From: Gemmatimonadota bacterium
GTDB lineage: Bacteria > Gemmatimonadota > Gemmatimonadetes > Gemmatimonadales > GWC2-71-9
DNA length: 11,409 nt
Direction of reading: 5' to 3'
NCBI GenBank assembly: GCA_003220855.1
Contig: QHTP01000163.1
Span: forward strand, 1 to 11,409
The notes under the pieces: generated by a model
The model's input: the letters and a program-made list of their open reading frames with translations, nothing else
Databases searched by the model: none
Told to the model about the DNA's origin: nothing
Part shown: piece by piece, positions 6,235-11,409 of the stretch
Layout: every line of letters starts with the position of its first letter
Position numbering within the stretch: the first letter of the stretch is position 1
Translations under genes and position numbers: made by a program

Positions 6235-6236
6235 CC
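6211..6236. promoter_or_regulatory. Dyad symmetry in the divergent promoter region; candidate operator
   Basis: ACGGGT (6211-6216) and its inverted copy ACCCGT (6226-6231) are separated by 9 bp, giving a 15-bp centre-to-centre spacing. A second, overlapping inverted pair is GGTTG (6214-6218) and CAACC (6232-6236). Both pairs lie across the -10 to -35 region of the leftward promoter, where a dimeric repressor would block both operons. No regulator gene is in the window. Confidence 0.35.
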
Positions 6237-6244
6237 GGTAATTC
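6216..6244 (+). promoter_or_regulatory. Weak candidate promoter of the rightward operon, overlapping the leftward promoter
   Basis: TTGCCG (6216-6221) and TAATTC (6239-6244) are 17 bp apart on the plus strand; the -35 matches four of six bases and the -10 is poor. A start near 6251 would give an almost leaderless mRNA for the ATG at 6255, which would fit the absence of a Shine-Dalgarno sequence there. Confidence 0.25.
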
Positions 6245-6254
6245 TCAACGCTCC

Positions 6255-7193
6255 ATGATCTCGATTCACACACTCCTTACAGAGAACGCTCTCGCGGACG
6301 AATTCGTTTCCGCGTTTCATGCGAGGCGGCTGCCGGAGAAGTTCTTTTACTGGTTCCCCCTGTCGGTGCGCGCCTGGCTGGCCCTGTGCTCGAACGGCGC
6401 GTATCGCAACTTCGTGCGCTCGCGCTCGTTGATCGCGCGTTCGGGCGCGGAGCTCGCGCGCCTGTTTCCGGTCGCCCCGCTCGAGGTCGTGAGCCTCGGC
6501 GCGGGCCAGGGCGACAAGGACCTGTTGCTGCTCGAGGCACTGCGGGAGCGCGGCGCGCGCGTGTCGTACGTGCCCGTGGACACGAGCCAGGCGCTGCTGG
6601 AAATGGCGTGCGCCGGAGCCCTCGCCGCGGGGTTCCCGGCGCAGGGGATCAAGGCGGACTTCACGAATCCGACCCAGTTGCAGGCGCTCGCGGCGGAGCC
6701 CGAAGCGCCGCCCCGGCTCGTGCTGCTCATCGGGAACACGCTCGGCGCGTTTGATCCCATCGCCGAGGCGCGGGAACTGGCGCGACTGCTGCGGGCGGGC
6801 GACGCACTCCTGGTGGACGGCGAGGTCTACGCCGGTGACGCGACGGTCGCCGGCTATGACAATCCCTTGAACCGTCGGTTCGCCTGGGCGCCGCTCAACG
6901 CGGTTGGCATCCGTGACACCGACGGCCAGCTGCTGTTCGAAGCGGCCGACGATCCGCGTCTCCCCGGGCTGCATCTGATCCCGAAGCACTTCCGGGCCGG
7001 CCGGGACGTGGAGGCCTTGCTCGGCGGCGAAGCCTTGCGGCTGGCCCGGGGAGAGCGGCTCGACATGAATCACTCGTACAAGTATGCCGCCGAGACCTTC
7101 CTGCGGATTCTCTCGGACGCGGGGCTCGCCGTGCGCTGGCAGGCTGCGGGCGACGACCGGCGGTTCCTCATGGCGCTCGTCTCTCCCGCGTGA
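6255..7193 (+). CDS. EgtD-family (Methyltransf_33) SAM-dependent methyltransferase with altered substrate pocket
   Basis: The product has 312 residues from the ATG at 6255; an upstream TTG at 6216 would add 13 unconvincing residues. The SAM-binding motif is SLGAGQGDKD (80-89), followed by YVPVDTSQALL (105-115), LLIGNTLGAFDP (157-168) and the C-terminal DMNHSYKYAAETF (270-282), which align with EgtD's VPVD, IGN and HTENSYKY regions. EgtD trimethylates the alpha-amino group of histidine to hercynine. Here the Asn of 'IGN' is Ala165 and the Glu of 'TEnS' is Asn272. Both residues hold histidine in EgtD, so histidine may not be the substrate. The EgtD N-terminal 'YY-TR-E' segment is also missing. 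No Shine-Dalgarno is seen. Its stop overlaps the ABC ATPase start (GTGA), linking it to a betaine-type importer. Confidence 0.8.
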   Translation: MISIHTLLTENALADEFVSAFHARRLPEKFFYWFPLSVRAWLALCSNGAYRNFVRSRSLIARSGAELARLFPVAPLEVVSLGAGQGDKDLLLLEALRERGARVSYVPVDTSQALLEMACAGALAAGFPAQGIKADFTNPTQLQALAAEPEAPPRLVLLIGNTLGAFDPIAEARELARLLRAGDALLVDGEVYAGDATVAGYDNPLNRRFAWAPLNAVGIRDTDGQLLFEAADDPRLPGLHLIPKHFRAGRDVEALLGGEALRLARGERLDMNHSYKYAAETFLRILSDAGLAVRWQAAGDDRRFLMALVSPA

Positions 7194-7936
7194 CGAGGCC
7201 CCTCGAGGTCCAAGGGCTCGGCTATGAGCTGCCGGAAAAGGGGAAAGGGGAAAGCGGACGCCTCCTTGTCGAGGACGTCTCGTTCACCGTGGGCGCGGGG
7301 GAGACGCTGGTACTGCTGGGCCGCAGCGGCTCCGGCAAGACCACGACCTTGAAGCTGATCAATCGGCTGCTCGAGCCGACCGCCGGTGAGGTGCGAATCG
7401 CGGGAGCGCGCGCCCGCGATCTGCCCGCGACACGTTTGCGACGCCGCATCGGGTACGTCATCCAGGAGGTGGGGTTGTTCCCGCACTTCACCGTGGCGCG
7501 GAACGTGGGGCTCGTGCCGCGGCTCGAGGGGTGGGAGCCACCGCGCATCGCGGCGCGGGTGCGCGAGCTGCTGGCGATCGTGGGCCTGGACCCCGATACC
7601 TTCCTTCTGCGCCATCCGCATCAGCTCTCGGGCGGCCAACGCCAGCGGGTGGGTGTGGCACGCGCCCTCGCGGCGGACCCGCCGCTGCTGCTGCTGGACG
7701 AGCCGTTCGGCGCCCTGGACCCGATCACGCGTGTGGAGCTGCAGCGCGAGTTCCAGGCGCTGCAGCAGCGCCTCGGCCAGGCGATGGTCTTCGTCACGCA
7801 CGACGTGCGCGAAGGGCTGATGCTCGCGACGCGCATCGGGCTCATGCACCTGGGGAAGCTCGTGTTCCTCGGCACGGCCGAGGAATTCCGAGCGAGCGAG
7901 CACCCGGAATGCAGGGCATTCATGGCGGCGGCATGA
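7190..7936 (+). CDS. ABC transporter ATPase, OpuCA/ProV/EgtV-like
   Basis: The product has 248 residues. All nucleotide-binding motifs are intact: Walker A GRSGSGKT (44-51), Q-loop Gln92 (VIQEVGLFPH), signature LSGGQRQRVGVARAL (146-160), Walker B LLLLDEPFGALD (166-177) and H-loop His204 (VTHD). The LINRLLEPTAGEV and QEVGLFPHFTV style is that of the quaternary-amine uptake subfamily. The C-terminal CBS domains common in OpuCA are absent, so osmotic gating of that type is unlikely. Residues 16-22 (EKGKGES) form a low-complexity insert encoded by the purine tract at 7233-7254. GTG start at 7190 overlapping the methyltransferase stop; ATGA overlap with the permease. Confidence 0.92.
   Translation: MTRPLEVQGLGYELPEKGKGESGRLLVEDVSFTVGAGETLVLLGRSGSGKTTTLKLINRLLEPTAGEVRIAGARARDLPATRLRRRIGYVIQEVGLFPHFTVARNVGLVPRLEGWEPPRIAARVRELLAIVGLDPDTFLLRHPHQLSGGQRQRVGVARALAADPPLLLLDEPFGALDPITRVELQREFQALQQRLGQAMVFVTHDVREGLMLATRIGLMHLGKLVFLGTAEEFRASEHPECRAFMAAA
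7233..7254 (+). repeat. Purine-rich tract inserted within the ABC ATPase gene
   Basis: A run of alternating A and G blocks (GGAAAAGGGGAAAGGGGAAA) encodes EKGKGES in frame, in the loop between the first two strands of the ATPase. Its composition and block pattern resemble the tract at 2481-2508 on the other strand, although the two genes are unrelated. Confidence 0.5.
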
Positions 7937-8571
7937 GTCTCTGGGATTTCTACGCCCGCAACTCCGGGGAAGTCCTGGGACTCCTGGGACAACATCTGTC
8001 GCTGGTCGTGACCTCGACCGCCATCGCCGTCGTGGTGGGGGTACCGGGCGGCGTCTTGCTCACGCGGCGGCCCGCCTGGCGCGGACCGATCTTGGGGCTT
8101 GCCAACGTGTTCCAGACCATTCCCAGCCTGGCCCTGTTCGGGTTTCTCATCCCGCTTCCGTTCATCGGCGGGATCGGGGCGACGACGGCGATCGTCGCCC
8201 TGGTCGTCTACGCGCTGCTCCCGATCGTCCGGAACACGTATACGGGCATCGCCGGCGTGGATCCGGCGGTGCGTGAGGCCGGGCGTGGCATGGGCATGAC
8301 CGACTGGCAGCTCCTCACCCAGGTCGAGCTGCCACTCGGCTTGGGCGTGATCCTGGCGGGCGTACGCGTCGCCACCGTGGTGAGCGTCGGGACGGCGACG
8401 ATCGCGGCCGCCATCGGCGCCGGCGGACTCGGCGTGTACATCTTCCGGGGTGTGGCGGTGGTGGACGACACCCTGATCCTGGCCGGTGCTCTGCCGGCGG
8501 CCCTCATGGCGCTCGCGGCGGACGCGCTGTTCGGCCTCGCGGAGCGGCGGTTCGCCTGGCGGGGGAAATGA
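7933..8571 (+). CDS. ABC transporter permease, OpuCB/ProW-like
   Basis: The product has 212 residues with about five to six hydrophobic segments, the usual size and layout of OpuCB/YehW permeases. VFQTIPSLALFGFLIPLP and ALLPIVRNTYTGIAGVDPAV are family hallmarks; the EAA-type cytoplasmic loop is VREAGRGMGMTDWQLLTQVELP, which docks the ATPase, followed by GTATIAAAIGAGGLGVYIFRG. The substrate-binding domain is a separate gene here, unlike the fused EgtU type. It starts with a 4-bp overlap (ATGA, 7933-7936) and ends the same way (8568-8571), so ATPase, permease and binding protein are one translational unit. It should form a homodimeric inner-membrane channel. Confidence 0.92.
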   Translation: MSLWDFYARNSGEVLGLLGQHLSLVVTSTAIAVVVGVPGGVLLTRRPAWRGPILGLANVFQTIPSLALFGFLIPLPFIGGIGATTAIVALVVYALLPIVRNTYTGIAGVDPAVREAGRGMGMTDWQLLTQVELPLGLGVILAGVRVATVVSVGTATIAAAIGAGGLGVYIFRGVAVVDDTLILAGALPAALMALAADALFGLAERRFAWRGK

Positions 8572-9485
8572 GTCCTCACCCCCCGTCCCCCTCTCCCTTC
8601 GGGAGAAGGGGGGCTCAGCGCGTGCCCCGGTGCCTCGCCTTGCTTGCGCTGCTGCTCACCGGATGCGCCCCGCGCGACCGGATCGTGGTGGGTTCCAAGA
8701 ACTTCACCGAGTCGGACCTGCTGGGCGAGATCGTGGCGCAGCAGATCGAGCGCCGCACCGGCCTCCCGGTGGCGCGCCGCTTCCATCTCGGAGGCACGTT
8801 CGTCTGCCATGAGGCGATTACGGCGGGCCAGATCGATCTCTACGTGGAGTACACCGGGACCGCGTACACCGCGGTCCTCAAGCACGCCCCGGTGGCCGAT
8901 CGCGACAGCGTCGCTCGCGTGGTGGCGAGCGACTACGCGCAGCGCTTCGGGCTCGTGTGGGGCAAGCCGTTCGGCTTCAACAACACGTTCGCGATCACCG
9001 TGCGGCGCCGCGACGCCACACGCTACGGCCTCACCCGCATTTCCGACCTGGCGCGCGTGGCACCCCGCTGGAAGGCGGGATTCGGCTACGAGTTCCTCGA
9101 GCGGGCCGACGGCTTCCGGGGGCTCGCGGCCCTGTACGGCCTGCGGTTCGCGTCCCCGCCGCTCGCGATGGACCTGGGTCTCACGTATCGTGCGCTCGCG
9201 CAGGGCAAGGTCGATGTGATCGCCGGGAACTCGACCGATGGCCAGATTCAAGCGCTCGACCTCGTGGTGCTGGAGGACGACCGCCACTACTTCCCCCCCT
9301 ACGAAGCCGCGCCGGTGATTCGCCAGGCGACGCTCGCGCGGCACGAGGGGCTGGCCGCAGCCCTCGACCAGCTCGCGGGCCGGATTTCGGATGCCGAGAT
9401 GCGACGGCTCAACGCGCTCGCCGACGTCGAGCATCGGGACATCGCGACCGTCGCGCGTGACTGGCTGCACAGCACCCTGCCGTGA
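8568..9485 (+). CDS. Substrate-binding lipoprotein, OpuCC/OsmF/ProX-like (quaternary amine or related)
   Basis: The product has 305 residues. A lipoprotein signal, CLALLALLLTGC (22-33, acylated Cys33), is followed by IVVGSKNFTESDLLGEIVAQ (39-58), IDLYVEYTGTAYTAVL, FNNTFAIT, and late NSTDGQIQALDLVVLEDDRHYFPPYEAAPVIR, the clear pattern of glycine betaine/choline/carnitine or ergothioneine-type binding proteins. The Tyr-rich segments would build the aromatic cage. The ATG at 8568 overlaps the permease stop, but it places 18 odd Pro/Ser-rich residues, encoded by a palindromic repeat, before the signal peptide; a GTG at 8622 with GAAGGGGGG upstream may be the real start. The ligand cannot be read from sequence; the neighbouring EgtD-like gene hints at a methylated amino-acid betaine. 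Confidence 0.9.
   Translation: MSPHPPSPSPFGRRGAQRVPRCLALLALLLTGCAPRDRIVVGSKNFTESDLLGEIVAQQIERRTGLPVARRFHLGGTFVCHEAITAGQIDLYVEYTGTAYTAVLKHAPVADRDSVARVVASDYAQRFGLVWGKPFGFNNTFAITVRRRDATRYGLTRISDLARVAPRWKAGFGYEFLERADGFRGLAALYGLRFASPPLAMDLGLTYRALAQGKVDVIAGNSTDGQIQALDLVVLEDDRHYFPPYEAAPVIRQATLARHEGLAAALDQLAGRISDAEMRRLNALADVEHRDIATVARDWLHSTLP
8587..8611 (+). repeat. REP-like palindrome at the start of the lipoprotein gene
   Basis: CCCCCTCTCCC (8587-8597) and GGGAGAAGGGG (8601-8611) form an 11-position stem with one C-A mismatch and a TTC loop. It resembles the CCCTCTCCC/GGGAGAGGG palindromes dispersed in many genomes. It lies between the overlapping ATG (8568) and the likely signal-peptide start (8622), so it is either translated as an odd N-terminus or supplies an internal ribosome binding site. 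Confidence 0.55.
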
Positions 9486-10339
9486 CGGCGCGCCTGCAGC
9501 TCGTGCTCGCGGCGCTGTGCTTCTCGACGGCGGGCGCCGCCATCAAGTGGTGCGCCTTCGGCCCCTCGCAGATCGCCGCGATCCGCGCGCTGGTGGCGAT
9601 GCTGGCGATCCTCGTGCTGATTCCCGAGTCGCGCCACCGGTGGAGCTGGCGCGTGGGGCTGGTCGGCGTCGGCTACGCGGCCGCGGGCGTCCTGTTCGTG
9701 TTCGCGAACAAGCTGACGACGGCCGCAAATACGGTATTCCTCCAGGCGACGAACCCGCTGTTCGTGGTGGCCCTGGCGCCATGGCTCCTGAAGGAGCGTG
9801 TGCAGGCGGCGGACCTGGCGTTCATGAGCGTGCTGACGGTGGGCCTGACCCTGCTGTTCGTGGGCGGACAGCGACACTTCGCCACGGCGCCGGACCCCGT
9901 TGTCGGCAACGTGCTCGCGGCTGGGAGCGCCGTGGCGTGGGCGTTCACGGTCACGGGCTACCGCTGGCTCGCCCGCCAGGGGGGCGCGGGCCACGGCCCG
10001 ATCGCCGCCGCCGCCGCGTGCGGCAACCTGATCGTCTTTCTGGTCTGCGTGCCGGGCGCGCTCCCGTTCGCGGCGGGGCGCGCCGTCGACTGGGTGATCG
10101 TGATCTACCTCGGCGTGTTCCAGCTCGGCCTCGCGTACGTGTTCCTGTCGCGCGCGATCGCCCGGGTGCCCGCGCTCGAGGCCTCGCTGTTCTTGCTGGT
10201 CGAGCCGGTGCTGAGTCCCGTGTGGGCGTGGCTCGCGCACGGTGAAACCCCCGGCCCGCTGGCCGCGCTCGGGGGCATCGTCATCCTCACCGCGACGGCG
10301 CTCAAGTCCTGGCGCGACACGGCGGTCGTGGCCGCGTGA
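9482..10339 (+). CDS. EamA/DMT-superfamily transporter
   Basis: The product has 285 residues with about ten hydrophobic segments in two EamA halves (first ending near KERVQAADLAFM, second near HGETPGPLAALGGIVILTA). The hallmark signs are QIAAIRALVAML, FLQATNPLFVVALAPWLLKE and LEASLFLLVEPVLSPVWAW, the latter two being the repeated 'P...a.l..l.l.E' pattern of drug/metabolite exporters. These transporters usually export small metabolites or amino-acid-like compounds. GTG start at 9482 overlaps the lipoprotein stop by 4 bp, and its own stop overlaps the next gene likewise. The substrate is unknown; export of a product of this locus is possible but unproven. Confidence 0.9.
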   Translation: MTARLQLVLAALCFSTAGAAIKWCAFGPSQIAAIRALVAMLAILVLIPESRHRWSWRVGLVGVGYAAAGVLFVFANKLTTAANTVFLQATNPLFVVALAPWLLKERVQAADLAFMSVLTVGLTLLFVGGQRHFATAPDPVVGNVLAAGSAVAWAFTVTGYRWLARQGGAGHGPIAAAAACGNLIVFLVCVPGALPFAAGRAVDWVIVIYLGVFQLGLAYVFLSRAIARVPALEASLFLLVEPVLSPVWAWLAHGETPGPLAALGGIVILTATALKSWRDTAVVAA

Positions 10340-11409
10340 GCCCCCGGATCATCCGTACTTATTTCGCCATCACGGGGCTGTTCAACCTGGCGATGTCGCT
10401 CATCTGGGGGATCGACACGCTGTTCAAGATGGGCGCCGGGCTCGACATCCAGCAGGTGCTCTTGACCAACGCCGCGTTCACGTTCGGCTCGATGGTGTTC
10501 GAGATTCCCACCGGCGTGGTGGCGGACACCGTGGGACGGCGCGTGTCGCTGCTGTTGTGTCTCGTCACCCTGTTCGCCACGACGCTGTTGTACGTCGCCT
10601 GCGCCTGGCGAGGGTGGGGGTTCGGGGGGTTCCTGTGGATCTCGCTGCTGCTCGGGCTGGGATACACGTTCTACACGGGTGCCGTGGACGCCTGGCTGGT
10701 GGACGCCCTCAAGGCCACCGGCTACGCGGAGCCGCTGGAGCCCGTGTTCGCCCGCGGCCAGATGTACTTCGGGGCCGCGATGCTGGTCGGGACGATCGGC
10801 GGGGGGCTGCTGGGCGACATCAGGCTCTACGTCCCGTACCTGGTGCGGGCTGCCCTCGTCGTGCCGCTGTTCCTGCTCGCGTGGTTTCGCATGCCGGAGC
10901 TCGGTTTCACGCCGCGGGCACTCGAGCTGCGGCGCGTGGGGCCCGAGCTGCGGCGCGTGTTCGTCGAAGGCCTGCGCTACGGACTGAACAGTCCGATCCT
11001 GCGGCCCGTGATGCTGGCGTCGCTCGTCTCGATGAGCTTCATGATCTTCGGTTTCTACAGCTGGCAGCGCTACTTCCTCGACCTCCTGGGGCGCGACGTC
11101 GTGTGGGTGGACGGCGTGATCAGCGCGTTGGTCGGCTTGAGCCTCATCGTGGGCAACGCGCTCGTCGCGCCGCTCTCCCGCGTCGTGCGGACGCGCACCG
11201 GAGTGCTCATCCTCTCGACCGGTGCCCAGGCGGTACTCGCGGTCGCCTGCGGCCTACTCACCAACTTCTTCGCCGTCGTAGGGCTCTACCTGTTGTACGG
11301 CGTGGCGATCGGTCTCGCGCTCCCCGTGAAGCAGGCCTATCTGAACGCGCACATCCCCTCGGCCCAGCGGGCGACGATCATCTCGCTCGACTCGATGTTC
11401 GCGAACAGC
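10336..11409 (+). CDS. MFS transporter (partial, C-terminus beyond window)
   Basis: The frame is open from a GTG at 10336 (GTGA overlap with the EamA stop) to the window edge, 358 codons of a roughly 400-430-residue protein. At least nine to ten hydrophobic segments are visible. The MFS motif A region is FEIPTGVVADTVGRRVS (55-71), with the Asp and Arg-Arg of the loop between TM2 and TM3; GYTFYTGAVDAWLVDAL follows in TM4. This FEIPTG...D..GRR with AVDAWLVD type is common in uncharacterised MFS exporters near biosynthetic genes. It ends the visible rightward operon. The substrate is unknown. Confidence 0.9.
   Translation, partial: MSPRIIRTYFAITGLFNLAMSLIWGIDTLFKMGAGLDIQQVLLTNAAFTFGSMVFEIPTGVVADTVGRRVSLLLCLVTLFATTLLYVACAWRGWGFGGFLWISLLLGLGYTFYTGAVDAWLVDALKATGYAEPLEPVFARGQMYFGAAMLVGTIGGGLLGDIRLYVPYLVRAALVVPLFLLAWFRMPELGFTPRALELRRVGPELRRVFVEGLRYGLNSPILRPVMLASLVSMSFMIFGFYSWQRYFLDLLGRDVVWVDGVISALVGLSLIVGNALVAPLSRVVRTRTGVLILSTGAQAVLAVACGLLTNFFAVVGLYLLYGVAIGLALPVKQAYLNAHIPSAQRATIISLDSMFANS

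Noticed and set aside
6034..6236. CRISPR array or tRNA in the intergenic region
   Set aside because: The only repeat is the coding two-unit repeat of the peptide gene; no spaced identical repeats and no cloverleaf-forming sequence were found.
6255..7193. Calling the methyltransferase egtD and the locus an ergothioneine pathway
   Set aside because: Histidine-contacting residues are replaced and egtB, egtC and egtE are absent from the window; only family membership is supported.
8208..9470. Long minus-strand frame opposite the permease and lipoprotein genes (420 codons)
   Set aside because: Antisense to the well-supported OpuCB/OpuCC-like genes; low-complexity Arg/His-rich translation with no family motif.

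Overview
This is a gene-dense, high-GC window (no long non-coding stretch) that fits a soil or metagenomic bacterium of the Gemmatimonadota/Acidobacteriota type. That placement is an impression from GC content and protein style only; no rRNA or other marker gene is present. All genes fall into two divergent operons that fire away from one 94-bp intergenic region at 6161-6254.

Leftward operon (minus strand, 6160 to <1). It opens with a good sigma70-type promoter (6206-6234), a strong ribosome binding site and a 30-residue peptide gene (6068-6160). The peptide is two tandem 15-residue units, each ending its core in Pro-Ser/Thr-Cys-His. Next come an aldo/keto reductase with an extra C-terminal segment that looks like a PqqD-type peptide-recognition fold, a DUF692/MNIO enzyme (the iron-dependent oxidative family that modifies cysteines in ribosomal peptides), a secreted LssY_C-domain protein, and a candidate MNIO partner protein (HvfC/DUF2063-like, with a C-terminal winged-helix/RRE-like segment). 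The operon continues with a cysteine-free ArsC/Spx-like protein, a conserved hypothetical protein, a DinB-fold metalloprotein and an alpha/beta-hydrolase of the homoserine acetyltransferase-like group, cut by the window edge. Most junctions are 4-bp stop/start overlaps or very short gaps, so the genes are probably co-transcribed.

Rightward operon (plus strand, 6255 to >11409). It begins with a methyltransferase of the EgtD family (Methyltransf_33) whose two best-known histidine-binding residues appear replaced. It continues with a three-gene OpuC/ProU/EgtU-type ABC importer (ATPase, permease, substrate-binding lipoprotein), an EamA/DMT transporter and an MFS transporter (cut by the window edge). 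Every junction from 7190 to 10339 is a 4-bp overlap.

The most notable content is the left operon. It has the make-up of an undescribed RiPP or metal-binding peptide pathway: a short repeated Cys-His precursor, an MNIO enzyme, a partner protein, and an AKR carrying its own possible recognition domain. The divergent methyltransferase and transporters could tailor, export or re-import a product or a related betaine/thiol-imidazole compound. That link is inferred from the shared control region and is not shown by the sequence. Smaller oddities are a stable hairpin right after the precursor gene, dyad symmetries in the divergent promoter, a similar purine tract inserted in-frame in two unrelated genes, and a REP-like palindrome inside the start of the lipoprotein gene.
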